Assembly: GCA_023630585.1 (NCBI GenBank)
Contig: CM042546.1
Coordinates: 13,812,810 to 13,876,809 of the forward strand
Length of the DNA stretch: 64,000 nt
From: Cranoglanis bouderius
Lineage: Eukaryota > Chordata > Actinopteri > Siluriformes > Cranoglanididae
Direction of reading: 5' to 3'
Part shown: positions 14,126 through 25,705 of the stretch, in pieces
Numbering within the stretch: the first letter of the stretch is position 1
Layout of the letters: each line of letters opens with the position of its first letter
The notes under the pieces: generated by a model
The model's input: the letters and a program-made list of their open reading frames with translations, nothing else
What the model was told of the DNA's origin: nothing
Database searches by the model: none
Made by a program: the position numbers and the translations under genes

Positions 14126-15084
14126 CTTAAAGGTTTTATTATTGCTGTTCTGAATCGATTGTGAGTTTGTCATAATAAATCAGATAAAAATATTAAAAGC
14201 CCCCTGTTGCACAACATGTACTGAGAAAGAGGTAGGATAATATGGTGTAATCTAGCTAACGACATGCCACCTATATTGTAGCTATCTAGCTAATTCATTG
14301 CAATTTAGCCATAACTATCAATATAACACATTAGCGATAAGCCTTGTGTTATGTTAGCTACCTTTTATTTTATTAGTTCCCATTATTATCAGCAACAAGG
14401 CTGTTCACACTGGATGTCGCATTCACACTGTGCACTACAGTGGCATGTTAAAATCTCACAATAAAGTATGTGTATGAGTTTTAATGTTACAGTGTGCATT
14501 CATTTGGACTGTTATTATGTGTAATTTGTTTTAATGAAACAATCATTTGATTATGAATGCTTGTGGATGGTAGATAGATTAGGCAGATAGATGGATGGAT
14601 GGATGTGTAGGTAGATAGAAAGACAGATAAGCAGAGGGAAATTATGTAATGACACTGCAGATATAACAAAGCTGCCCCCCCCCCCCTTTTTTAAAAATTT
14701 AATTTTTAAAAAAATTGGGAATCATATCCATTCACACTTCAACCCCCCAATATTCAAACCAAATCTACACCCATGCCCAAAGGAACCCTTTTATTGTGTG
14801 TTTCTTTTCTTGAGGTTGTAAGATTGTGTCTGTTTTAATCTCACTTTAATAATAATTTAATAATTTATTCAATAATAATAATAATATTCTTATAATAATT
14901 TAAAATGTTTAATATTATATTAAATTACTACAAATACTATTACTACTACTGCTACTACTACTACTAATAATAATAAACATTTAATACAATTGCATTTATT
15001 AATTAATTATAAAATACTTTTTTTATACATTTACTTGACTTAGGCTGAAGCTGTGAATGTGATGTAGAATGTATGATGTGCATT
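14126..15084. other. intergenic, AT-rich
   Basis: Contains a C9-10 run at 14674-14683 and ATT/ACT-type short repeats at 14850-14975. Confidence 0.55.
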
Positions 15085-15300
15085 TTTGCAGTTTACTTTC
15101 TCAACACAGCATAGTAGGAGGCTGATGCCATGGGAAAAGAGCATCGCACTGTGGTTTACTGATCTCTGGGTAAATTCACACATCACTACATCACTACCTT
15201 TGTTGTAACTGTGGCTGGCGACACATTTGCAGTCATACCACACCATCGCACTAAAGAAGAGAGATAAACATCCTGAAGCTTTTTTGACCATCTTGCTTGG
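15085..15300 (+). repeat. duplicated segment, copy 2 (degenerate)
   Basis: AGTAGGAGGCTGATGCCATG and CACTGTGGTTTACTG match copy 1 at 13500-13745. At the position equivalent to the ATG exon it reads ATAAACATCCTG, so the start codon is absent. Confidence 0.5.
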
Positions 15301-15403
15301 CATCAAACTAAGCATTAAACTAGTGCACTGTGTTCCTGAGATAATCTGAAGGACAGCTTGTTGTTTTTTTAACCTAAAAGCCAAACCTATGATAAAAGAT
15401 CGC

Positions 15404-15407
<4 letters not shown>

Positions 15408-15486
<79 letters not shown>
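15408..15486. repeat. (GA)n microsatellite
   Basis: About 38 pure GA units. Confidence 0.97.
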
Positions 15487-15489
<3 letters not shown>

Positions 15490-15959
15490 TGAAAGAGTTC
15501 AGTGAAGAGGGGGAAATCACAGCCATCATGCCTGTATGAAATTCCATCTTGCTTTAAGATACATTGCGTCTATGAAACTCTGTACAAGGCAGATGACCAC
15601 GAACTTCTCCATAGCGGTGTGATAGCAGGACTGGATTTCGCTCTCCCTCTCTTCCTGCTCGGGGTTCTAAAATTTGATAATCAATTGACATTTGTGTCCT
15701 CTGATGAGGGGGAAAACCGAGACTGGTTTGTCCAAACCATAAACCGAAGCTCTGTGACAGCATGTCAGAAACCGAAAATAAAATACACAGGCTGTCCACA
15801 GAAACAAAAAGCATTTAAAATATTGGGACGCTCACACTGACTGAAACCTCAGTGGAAAATCAAACCAAGGCTTTGTAGTGGCCCAAATACTATATTATTA
15901 CTATATATTTCCCACGAGAAGGAGTCAAATGTCCAAATCTGCCAGAGCCGATCTCAAAA
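15487..15959. other. intergenic, nothing recognised
   Basis: A 112-codon frame covers this stretch but has no recognisable domain, start context or splice sites; the opposite strand is also partly open. Confidence 0.45.
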
Positions 15960-16749
<790 letters not shown>

Positions 16750-16770
<21 letters not shown>

Positions 16771-17108
16771 TTACAATCTCATTGTCTATCTGCACTTAAA
16801 TGTCGATGCACCTACCACACAGTGTTCTTTATCAAATGCTAGCACAATCTGCCAGCACTAACCTTTTTTCATTTATTAAAGAAAGACGAATCACACTTTT
16901 TATTTTTATAGTTGCATGTAATATGGAACTTCTGCAAAACATTTTAATTCCTGTTATCACTTATATCAGCTATAAACAATCCTTCCCTCAACAGCCTCTT
17001 GTTAAAGTTAAAAATATCGCTTGTCTTGTTACTGAGATACTGCAAACCTCTCAATCCTGAAGACTTTCCTGTGTTGAAAAGTTGCAAAGACTCCTCCCAT
17101 AAACACCA
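16750..17108 (+). repeat. dispersed repeat family A, copy split by Tc1 (left part)
   Basis: GCCAGCACTAACC, TTTTATAGTTGCATGTAATATG, TTAATTCCTGTTATC and CCTGAAGACTTTCC recur with changes at 4740-5260, 28590-29110 and 44470-44720. The sequence resumes after the Tc1 element at 18206. Confidence 0.6.
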
Positions 17109-18205
17109 CAGTGGTGCGTGTAAGTTTGTGAACCCTTTAGAATTTTCTATATTTCTGCAGAAATATGACCTAAAACATCATAAGATTTTCACACAAGTCC
17201 TAAACGTAGATAAAGAGATCCAAATTAAACAAATTAGACAAAAATATTATACTTGGTCAGTTATTTATTGAGGAAAATGATCCAATATTACATCTCTGTG
17301 AGTGGCAAAAGTATGTGACCCTCTAGGATTAGCAGTTTAATTTGAAGGTGAAATTAGAGTCAGGTGATTTTAATCAGTGGTATGACAATCAGGTGTGAGT
17401 GAGCACCCTGTTTTATTTAAAGAACAGGGATCTATCAAAGTCTGATCTTCACAACACGTGTTTGTGGAAGTGTATCATGGCATGAATAAAGATTTCTGAG
17501 GACCTCAGAAAAAGAGTTGTTGACTGGAAAAGGAAAACACTGCATTCCAGCATAAGAACCTTATCCTATCTCTGAAACATGGTGGTGGTAGTATCATGGT
17601 TTGGGCCTGTTTTGCTGCATCTGGACCAGGACAACTTGCCATCATTGATAGAACAATGAATTCTGAATTATGCCAGCGAATTCTAAAGGAAAATGTCAGG
17701 ACATCTGTCCGTGATCTGAATCTCAAGAGAAAGTGGGTCATGCAGCAAGACAACGACCCTAAGCACACAAGTCGTTCTTCCAAAGAATGGTTAAACAAGA
17801 ATAAAGTTAATGTTTTGGAATGGCCAAGTCAAAGTCCTGACCTTAATCCAATAGAAATGTCGTGGAAGGACCTGAAGCAAGCAGTTCATGTGAGGAAACC
17901 CACCAACATCCCAGAGTTGAAGCTGTTCTGTACTGAGGAACGGGCTAAAATTCCTCCAAGCCGATGTGCAGGACTGATCAAACGTTTAGTTGCACCAGAT
18001 ACTGAAAGCAAAGTTTCACATACTTTTGCCACAGATATGTAATATTGGATCATTTTCCTCAATAAATAAATGACCAAGTATAATATTTTTGTCTCATTTG
18101 TGTAATTAGGTTCTCTTTATATACTTTTAGGAAATATGTTTTAGGTCATATTTATGCAGAAATATAGAAAATTCTAAAGGTTTCACAAACTTTCACGCAC
18201 CACTG
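17109..18205 (+). mobile_element. internally deleted Tc1/mariner element
   Basis: The element is bounded by long inverted repeats. The left end starts CAGTGGTGCGTGTAAGTTTG, and the right end, read in reverse, starts CAGTGGTGCGTGAAAGTTTG. The match continues through AGAATTTTCTATATTTCTGC for roughly 70 bases. A TA follows the right end at 18206-18207; the left flank reads CA, so one target base seems changed. At 1,097 bp it is shorter than a full Tc1 element (about 1.6 kb) because the first part of the transposase gene is deleted. It is inserted in a dispersed repeat found elsewhere in the window. Confidence 0.88.
17480..18042 (+). pseudogene. Tc1 transposase fragment (DD34E catalytic part)
   Basis: An open frame from about 17539 gives the C-terminal half of a Tc1 transposase: LKHGGGSIMVWACFAASGPG, then QQDNDPKHTSRSSKEWL, then VLEWPSQSPDLNPIEMSW, and a TAA after ATDM at 18042. 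The second catalytic Asp (DNDPKH) and the Glu (NPIE) are both present with 34 residues between them. A small remnant of the N-terminal region (SEDLRKRVV) survives at about 17493-17520, but the paired DNA-binding domain and the first catalytic Asp region are deleted, so it cannot be active. Confidence 0.85.
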
Positions 18206-18345
18206 TAAATGAACATCTCCTCACGGAAAACTTCACCACATCACAATTGAATGGAATGTCCACCATACAAGTCTCAGAAATGCCAACATATTAGAACAAG
18301 CGCATTAATATAAACCTGTGATTTGCCTTGCAGGTGGAACTCCTG
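18206..18345 (+). repeat. dispersed repeat family A, right part after Tc1
   Basis: AATGAACATCTCCTCACGG and ATTAATATAAACCTGTGATTTG match the copy at 28935-29040, showing that the Tc1 element split one older repeat. Confidence 0.6.
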
Positions 18346-19219
18346 CTATTATTAGCGTTTGGGGGAACAAGAAAATCCGCAGTGCTTTCCATTCAGTAAC
18401 TGGGATTGAAAAAAGGCACCTGCTTACATTCATGCTAACTGCACTTTTCCAAATTTCCAAAAATGGTCTGCTTATAACATGCCACCTCTGCCACCTCTGG
18501 TCCATGAGCAGCTTCTGTCCTGAACAGCATTCTGAGACGTCAGCCATGATGCTGTATGAAGTGCATATTCACTTCTCCTGACAGAAATGAGTGAATGTGG
18601 GGAATGCGAGTGGCTTTTAATAACCCAACTACAGCGACCATACTGGGTTTTACCACATTGATTCAGCCACCGTGGGAAGTACAGGAGTGTGGCAAATCAT
18701 CTTAGGTTAGTGTGGGCGATGGTGACGGGGCCTCACCACACCGTGATATTATAATTCAGTCTATTCACATGGGTTAACAATGCTGCTCTTCTTTAAGCCT
18801 GAAGAAGTGAGTAGTGGACATGAGCTTGTATGGCAACACATGATGATAGCATTTTTCTGTGATATTTTTATGCGATTGCTAATATGTTCATGCACACGCA
18901 CACACATGCACATATTCGCAGTAAGATGGCAATGTTCACCCAAAATGTGGTTTTCCATTGCAAGTTAAATACTCTCACCCCTTTTTTCCCACAGAAGCCA
19001 TCTCTAATGAGAGAAGTGGCGAAACCGCGTCAATAGCCATCAAAAAACCAAACGACTTCCTCCGTATGCGTTTCACTTCCTGCTTCTGCATCTGAGCAGT
19101 GCAAAAACGGCCAGGCCTTTGCGTGAGAGCCGTGTAGACAGACAGTCCTCCCCACAACATCCAGACCGGAAAAGGCAGCACTCACACTACTGAACCGTTT
19201 CTCACTTCTGCTGTCTCTG
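18346..19219. other. intergenic, nothing recognised
   Basis: No supported gene. GCCACCTCTGCCACCTCTGG (18482-18501) is a small local duplication. Confidence 0.5.
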
Positions 19220-19309
<90 letters not shown>

Positions 19310-19320
19310 GCACACGCACA
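19220..19320. repeat. (CA)n microsatellite
   Basis: About 42 pure CA units, then CGCACGCACACGCAC. Confidence 0.97.
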
Positions 19321-20319
19321 TTGTCTGAGAGCTCTCTTGAAATGGGATTGTTTTGCTGCTGATGCGAGACCGTGGAGTTTTTTAATGTCTGCAAATTTTG
19401 GCAGATGCCTCAGCAAAACAGGAATCGATACAGATCTGTCTCAGTCACACACTCTCACACACATATGCACAAAATCATGTCTGTGTAAAAGAGCTGATAC
19501 AGGAAGTGCAGATGATCTGATGCAGACTGTCTTAATCTCACTCAATTGTCAACAGGAAAATCACACAGACACTGTGGCTCATATTTTAAGTCAGCTCTTG
19601 CCTTCTGCAGTCTTCAGCCCGAGATTCTCACTGATGTCCATCAGAGACAAGCAGCTTAGTTGTGTTCCACATATGAATTGTGAAGTTCAATTAAACGAGT
19701 GAAAATTGTGTGAAAATTTTAGTGGTGGTGTTGTGAGAGAGCAAGTAAACGTGCAAATAACCCTAAGCATTATGCATTACAAAAGTCAAGAGAGAAAACC
19801 GATCAGTGTGTAAGTGTAAGGAATAGGTTTAAGCTTTAAGCTTTAAAGAGATTTCAAAGCGATTTCGTTTAATATTCAACAATAGTGTGTACAATTGTCC
19901 ATGTGTGTTTGTGGGTGTGTGTGATGGATGTGCTGTTTTTCTCATTCTCAAACCAAGGGTCTATGAGGGAGCCACGCTGTCGACCGCAGTCCTCAAACAT
20001 ACTGATTCATCTCTCTCATTCTCTCCTCACCCTGTCAGTGCATTCGTTTACTCACTCACTCGTTCGTTTGTTCATTATGTAAATCATGACTCACCCGTGC
20101 TCGCTGAAGGAGCCTGAGTGAATTCAACGTTTTCATGAAGTATCTGCGGGTTTTTCCATTAATCACTCGATCAGCATATCTGTCACATAGAGGCATAGGT
20201 AAATGTCAGCTGGAAAAGATTCAACATCTGTTTCTTTTTAATCGATCCCTTTCTAAATAAGCTATTACATTCTGCATTAGAAATAACTGTTAATAGGCGA
20301 TATGATAATGTCCTCTTTC
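19321..20319. other. intergenic, nothing recognised
   Basis: No coding or repeat signal that I can support. Confidence 0.5.
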
Positions 20320-20698
20320 CCCGGTTGCTGACTTTTGGTGGACGGCCTCCTCTAGGCAGAGTAACGGTTGTGCTATATACTTTCCATATTTTAAGAATGG
20401 ATTTAATGGTGTTTAAAGTTTGGGATTTTTTTGTTTTAGATTTAAAGAATAAATACTTTTCCAGAACTTTGTCTTGGAATTATTTTGATAGCTTCTTGGT
20501 GTTCATGATGCTGTTTGTTCAGGTGTGCTCTCTAAGAAACTCTGGGGGCTTCCAGGTACAGGTGTATTTACATTGAGATCATGTGACACCTTATTTGCAC
20601 ACAGGTCGACTCCATTCAGCTAATGATGTGATGTCTGCTGCAAACTGGTTGTGCGAGAACTATTAATTTAGTGGTTTGACAATAATGTAGGTGAATAC

Positions 20699-20751
<53 letters not shown>

Positions 20752-20915
20752 TAGATAGATAGATAGATAGATATAGATATAGATATATATAAAAATAATT
20801 TTGCTAACTATATTGATTTTTCTCCCCACTTCAGTGTTATGGGTAATTGTGTGTAGATTCATGACATAATTCCAATTAAGTGCATTTCAAGGGGGGGTCA
20901 ATAGTTATGCAAGGC
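20320..20915 (+). mobile_element. Tc1-like DNA transposon relic, 3' end
   Basis: The non-coding part of a familiar fish DNA transposon is recognisable from TTGGTGGACGGCCTCCTCTA through GGTCGACTCCATTCAGCTAA to a terminal AGGGGGGGTCAATAGTTATG at 20889-20908. It is interrupted by a TA/GATA microsatellite at 20704-20789. Its very end is broken by the hAT-like element that starts at 20916. No coding capacity remains. Confidence 0.55.
20704..20789. repeat. (TA)n(GATA)n compound microsatellite
   Basis: TA units to 20748, then GATA units and ATAGAT variants. The same order recurs at 42111-42228. Confidence 0.95.
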
Positions 20916-21927
20916 CAGAGATGAGTAGTAACACGTTATGTTTACGCCATTACATGTACTTAAGCAACTTTTTCCAATAAATTATTCTTATAGGAGTAGT
21001 TTTAATGTATAATAATTTTCACTCTGACTCGAGTACATTTACAATTTTAAAAAATGTACTTATACTCAGTTACATTAGACTACACACTCCTCAATTCTGC
21101 TACTTTTATTTAATTTATTACATTCTTTTTATTCACGCACGCACAGCTTCAACAACGTCGACTGCTTTGATACATCTTTATATGACTATGTTTGGCTCAC
21201 CATTTTAAATAAACCACACCCCTCCACCGTGGGGGCTTCACGACTCCTCCTGGCTGAAGAAACGGCTCCTGAGGCTGATGCAGCAGTACCCCTACGTCCC
21301 TGGCCTCACCTTCAAGACGCTATTCTCTTTCCAACTACTAAGAATAATAATTACATCATGTGTTGCCTGCTTTGCCAGCTGAACTCCGGAACTACATAAC
21401 CAACCTAAAAAACATGTGGCAGGTATCTATCTCATAATGCTAACTTATAACGCTACTGTTAGGCCTGTTACCTAGCAGTTAGCTAACATTATCTTTGAAT
21501 GAGGGAGGATCTCTTTGCCCAAAGTCCATAATCTGTCTGTGGTTAACCTTAGACATCACAACCATGCCAACCCTTAGCAGGACACAATCGCACACACACA
21601 CACGCACACCCATTCACAGACTACAGACAATTTGGAAATGCAGATCAGCCTACATTGCGTGTCTTTGGACTGGTGGAAGAAATCTGAGTACCTGGAGAAA
21701 TCCCCGAAGCACAGGGAGAACTTGCAAACTCCGCACACGCAGGGCGGAGGCGGGATTCGAACCCCCAACCACTCACTACTTGAGTAGTCATTTTATGACA
21801 TTCTTTTTTTTACTCATACTCAAGTCATTATTTTGATGAGTACTTTTACTTCTACTCGAGTCATTAGTATTATAAAGTAACAATACTTTTACTTGAGTAC
21901 AGTTTTTGCTTACTCTACCCACATCTG
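20916..21927 (+). mobile_element. hAT-like non-autonomous element inserted in a Tc1 end
   Basis: The element starts CAGAGATGAGTAG and ends CTACCCACATCTG, imperfect inverted repeats (10 of 13) of the CAGAGGTGGGTAG type common in fish hAT elements. The 8-base flanks TGCAAGGC (20908-20915) and TTCAAGCC (21928-21935) agree at six positions and look like an aged 8-bp target duplication, the hAT hallmark. Inside, both flanks carry GAGTA-rich sequence in opposite orientation. It has no transposase and carries a nested repeat at about 21571-21767. Confidence 0.65.
21571..21767 (+). repeat. dispersed teleost repeat nested in the hAT-like element
   Basis: CATTCACAGACTACAGACAA, GTGTCTTTGGACTGGTGGAA and GGGATTCGAACCCCCAACC match the copy at 12870-13135. 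The reverse complement of the last part holds GGTTCGAATCC, an exact RNA polymerase III B-box, so a tRNA-related origin is possible, but no A-box is evident. Confidence 0.6.
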
Positions 21928-21936
21928 TTCAAGCCA

Positions 21937-22880
21937 CTATATTCTCACTTCAGTCTCCTGTTCAGGCGGTGAAATGCTGTTCAGTTGGGTTAAGATTTGG
22001 TGATTGACTTGACCAGTGTAAAACCTAAAACCTCCAAGTCCTTGTTGTGTTGGCAGTGTGTTTTGGATCACTGTCTTGCTGCATGATAAAAAACAAAAAG
22101 ACAAAATGTTCCTGTAGACTTCTGAATTCATTCTACTGCTACCATCATGAGTTACATCATCAATAAAGATTAGTGAGCCTGTTCCAGAAGCAGCCATACA
22201 AGCCCAAGCCATGACATTACCTCCACCAGGTTTCACAGATGAGCTTGTATGTTTTGGATCATGAGCAGATCCTTTCTTTCAACACATTTTGGCCTTTCCA
22301 AAGCCTTTCCACTTTGGTAGAGGTTAATCTTGGTTCCAAAACTTTTGTGGTTCATCTCTGTATTTCTTTGCAAGTTCCAATCTGGCGTTCTGATTCTCAC
22401 TGCGGATGAGTGGTTTGCATCTTGTGGTCTGGCTTCTATATTTCTGCTCTCAAAGTCTACTTTGAACGGTGGATGGTGATACCTTCATCCCTGCCCTGTG
22501 GAGGTTGTTGGTGATGTCACTGACTGTTGTTTTTGGGTTTTTCTTCACAGCTCTCACAATGTTTCTGTCATCAGCTGTTGTTGTTTTCCTTGGTCGACCC
22601 ATTCGGTGTCTGTTGCTCAGTACACCAGTGGTTTCTTTCTTTTTAAGGACATTCCAAATTTTTGTATTGGCTATGCCCAATAGTTGTGCAATGCCTCTGA
22701 TTGATTTTCCCTCTTTTCTGGCTTGCTTTTCTCCCATAGACAGCTATGTTGTTTAACACATCTACATATAAATACCAGGAAATAAAAGCTGAAATACTAA
22801 ACTCTCTTCTCATATTCATCTTTTGATCTCAAACCCAAATATCTTGAGTCTACAGCAAAAACAAATTAATTTTTTGGACC
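21937..22880 (-). pseudogene. Tc1 transposase relic, minus strand
   Basis: Read on the minus strand, 22737-22450 gives an N-terminal helix-turn-helix region: SIRGIAQLLGIANTKIWNVL, then GRPRKTTTADDRNIVRAVKK and TVSDITNNLHRAGMKVSPST. After a decayed stretch, 22236 downward gives GGGNVMAWACMAASGTGSL and FIDDVTHDGSSRMNSEVYRN of the catalytic core. The frame is then lost before the DNDPKH motif, which is not found. The terminal inverted repeats cannot be traced. It is inactive and belongs to a different Tc1 lineage from the elements at 17.1 and 23 kb. Confidence 0.8.
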
Positions 22881-22884
22881 TTAA

Positions 22885-23982
22885 TGCACAAGTGTGCACA
22901 CCCTTTTATAATGGGGGATGTGAGTGTGCTCGGAATTAACCAATGCCATTCAAACTCATGTTTAACAGTAATTATCATACACCTGCCATCAAAGTGATTC
23001 TGTTAAACCCCAAATTAAGACCAGCTGTTCCTATAGGATTTTCTTGACAGATTCTTGGTTTCATCTGACTGCTGAGCCATGGTCCACAAAGAGCTTACAA
23101 GGCAAGTATATAAAAGAATTTCCAAAACATTAGATGTACCATGGAACACCCTTAAGCCATCACCAACAAGTGGAGAAAATGGGGCACCACAGTGACATTA
23201 CCAAGTACAGGATGTCCCTCCAAAATTGTCAAAAGGACAAGGAGAAAACTTACCAGAGAGGCTGCCAAGAGACCTACGGGAGCTACAAGAATATCTGGCA
23301 AGTACTGGCCACTCCCTGCATGTGACAGCAATCTCTCATATTCTTCACATGCCTGGGCTATGGCGTAGGGTGGCTAGACAGAAGCCCTTTGTCAAACAAA
23401 AACTGCGATGCAACCAAGGCAGAATTTTGGGGGGGAAATTCCAAAAGACGTTTTTGGCGCAAAAACAAGACAGCTTATCAGTAAAAGAACACCATACTCA
23501 CAGTGAAGCGTGATGGTGGCAGCATCATTCTATGGGGATGCTTCTCTTCAGCTGGGTCTCGAGTCAAGATAGAGGGAATCATGGATAGCTCCAAATACCA
23601 ATCTATTTTGGCAAAGAACTTGCAGGCCTCTGCTAGACAGCTGAAGATGAAGAAAAATTTCACCTTCCAGCATGAAGATGACCCAAAGCACAAATCTAAG
23701 TCAACAAAGGAATGGCTTCAGAAGAAGATCAACATTTTGGAATGGCCCAGTCAGAGCCCAGAACAAAGGCTTATCGAAAGCCTGTGGAATGACTTGAAGA
23801 GGGCTGTGTGCAGGAGATCCCCTGGCAATTTGGAGCATTTTTTGCAAGGAAGAGTGGAATAAAATGACTAAATCAAAATATGCTAAGATGGCACACTCTT
23901 ACCCAAAAACACTGAGTGCTGTATTACAGTTAAAACAGTTGCTTTAAGAAAGTATTAGTTAAGGGGTGTGCACACTTATGCA
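22885..23982 (+). mobile_element. third Tc1/mariner element, degenerate
   Basis: It is bounded by inverted copies of a short end: TGCACAAGTGTGCACACCC at the left (22885-22903) and GGGTGTGCACACTTATGCA at the right (23964-23982). The true ends may extend a little further. It encloses a plus-strand transposase relic. Confidence 0.7.
23079..23862 (+). pseudogene. Tc1 transposase pseudogene
   Basis: Pieces in shifting frames follow Tc1 order: MVHKELTRQ and ISKTLDVPWNTLK from 23079, then ATGHSLHVTAISHILHMPGL-like sequence near 23310-23370. From 23503 the catalytic part reads GGSIILWGCFSSAGSRV, FTFQHEDDPKHKSKSTKEW and INILEWPSQSPEQRLIESLW. The second catalytic Asp is replaced by Glu (HEDDPKH for QDNDPKH), one residue is missing before ILEWPSQSP, and NPIE has become RLIE. 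Frameshifts and stops separate the parts. It is clearly dead. Confidence 0.82.
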
Positions 23983-24060
23983 ACCAGGTTATTGAAAGCT
24001 TTTTTTTCTTTCTTTGTTTCTATGTGTTTTTCACTTGAATGTTGTTATATCACACCTTTA

Positions 24061-24175
24061 CAATTATGGCATTTCGCAGACACCCTTATCTAGAGAGACT
24101 TACACTTATCTCATTTAAACAACTGAGTAGTTGAGGGTTAAGGACCTTGCTCAAGAGCCCAGCAGTGAAAACAAA
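24061..24175 (+). repeat. short dispersed repeat fragment
   Basis: GGCATTTCGCAGACACCCTT, GAGGGTTAAGGACCTTGCTC and AAGAGCCCAGCAGTG belong to a common fish repeat. Related fragments are at about 4566-4720 (AAAGCAACTTACA, TTGAGGGTTAAAGG), 42670-42780 and 49565-49675. Its class is not certain. Confidence 0.45.
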
Positions 24176-24224
24176 AAATGCTCTTTAATGACTTCAATTC
24201 AGCTTCATGCCACAGACACTGATA

Positions 24225-24710
24225 GACAAACACTTACAAGAATCCTGAACTTTTTGACTGACATACCTCAGGAGTTAATCGAGATTATCACCAGCACCAC
24301 CACAGTGAGCACTGGAGCCTCCCAGTGCCATATACATGGACCCCTTGCTGTTCACACTGCTGACTCATGACTGCTGCGAAGCACTGCTGGAATCATATCA
24401 TTGAGTTTTCTGATGACATATCTTATTAGCAACAACGGTGAGTCAGCATAGAGATGTGAGATTGAACAGCTTGCAGACTGGTATAGAAACAGCAATTCTG
24501 CTTCTTAATGTAGTCAAAACAAAAGAAATTATTGTTGCCTTTAGGATGACTCACAGCGGTCACTTTCCACTGCACATCAATCACGCCACTGTAGAGACAC
24601 TGATGTGTATAGACATCTGCTCTAATTATGCTGGCTTGCATATTGAACAAGACATCACCGGGACCTTCAACACTACCTGCCTTACCAAAAAAGCCTCGGT
24701 GTCTCCATTT
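24225..24710 (+). pseudogene. non-LTR retrotransposon reverse-transcriptase fragment
   Basis: Broken frames follow the order of a Jockey-superfamily (L2/Rex1-like) reverse transcriptase. ILNFLTDIPQELIE and STGASQC (for NTGAPQGC) are followed by LLTHDC near 24350. A decayed F-DD box (FSDD, TTTTCTGATGAC, about 24405-24417) precedes ISNN and GESA, and then LLNVVKTKEIIVAFR, PLHINHATVET and TFNTTCLTKKA. Stops and shifts separate the pieces. Only about 480 bp survive, with neither endonuclease nor 3' tail. Confidence 0.7.
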
Positions 24711-24734
24711 CCTGTGGCGACACATTGGAGCAAA

Positions 24735-24850
24735 ACTCTAGGTACTATACAGACAAAAACAAAAGTACAAAAACTGTTTTTTTGGCCCAATTGTGTACTT
24801 TAATGACGTTCCTCCCTTATGGTACCACCTCAGTGACAAGAATTTCTATC
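24735..24850. repeat. fragment of palindrome-like MITE
   Basis: GTACTATACAGACAAAAAC and TTATGGTACCACCTCAGTGAC resemble the end of the MITE at 9757-9985 (GATGGTACCACCCAGCAAC). Only one half seems recognisable. Confidence 0.35.
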
Positions 24851-25033
24851 CGTTTACCAAGAGTGTATGGGAATTGCAACATATTACAAATCCCTACAAC
24901 AAAACTACAGAGTTGCTACAGAGTTACAAAAAATGCTGGATCTGCAAAGCCACCAGAATTGTGTCTTACCAAACAAAAGATATCAGATAGATACCAAACA
25001 AAGACATCACTACTACCAGACTCTGTAACATTG

Positions 25034-25423
25034 GCTGCTTCCGAATATCCCTACTACTCTACTTTACAGTAGCCGAAAAGCAGTACTACAAAGGAGCAGT
25101 ATGTCCGAATTCTCAGTATTCGTAAATCAGTAGGCAAGAAATACCCGGATGACCTACTGCTTCCGCCAAGATTCTGCAGTATGGAACCACTGGACGCTGT
25201 GGATACTGCACTGTCCAATAAGGCAACAGGACTGGCGCGGAAGAGCTTTCAGAATCAAAAATAGCGGAAGGCAGTGTGCTGGCTCTTTTGAAGTAGTAGG
25301 TCACATGACAATGCCAACATGGCAGATGTAGTATGTCCGGATTGTATTCATACTACACACATATACTGATCAGTACGTACTGTATCAACAGCCAAGAAGT
25401 AGGGACTGAATCGAATGCAGTCG
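25034..25423. mobile_element. MITE-like element, about 390 bp
   Basis: The left end GCTGCTTCCGAATATCCCTA and the reverse of the right end (GACTGCATTCGATTCAGTCC) are imperfect inverted repeats. The inside contains GTAGGTCACATGACAATGCC and TAGTATGTCCGGATTGTATT, familiar from fish repeats. No coding sequence is seen. The superfamily is undecided, and target duplications are not clear. Confidence 0.45.
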
Positions 25424-25638
25424 GTACTGTGACAGTACATGATTTCATGCAGCTACTGTCTTCTGTGATGCAGTTAGGCTCTTCAACACCCTCCTGGCCC
25501 CTAACAATCACACAATAACCTGATCTGAATTTAACTAAACAAACCAAACCAAACACCAACCACCATTATTCGCACCTGGACTTTATATCAAAGCCTCATT
25601 TTCTGGACTGTACCAATGTCCTTGGAAATTACTATACT

Positions 25639-25641
<3 letters not shown>

Positions 25642-25704
<63 letters not shown>
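25642..25704. repeat. (TA)n microsatellite
   Basis: About 31 TA units. Confidence 0.97.

Positions 25705-25705
<1 letters not shown>

Noticed and set aside
15040..15384. 114-codon minus-strand frame
   Set aside because: No recognisable domain; it overlaps the degenerate duplicate of the 13.5-kb segment and is probably chance.
18305..18581. Overlapping frames on both strands of about 80 codons
   Set aside because: Both strands are open over the same stretch, no motif is found, and they adjoin the end of repeat family A.
21571..21767. tRNA gene suggested by the GGTTCGAATCC B-box (reverse strand)
   Set aside because: No A-box or cloverleaf is evident, and the same sequence recurs at 12.87-13.14 kb as a dispersed repeat.
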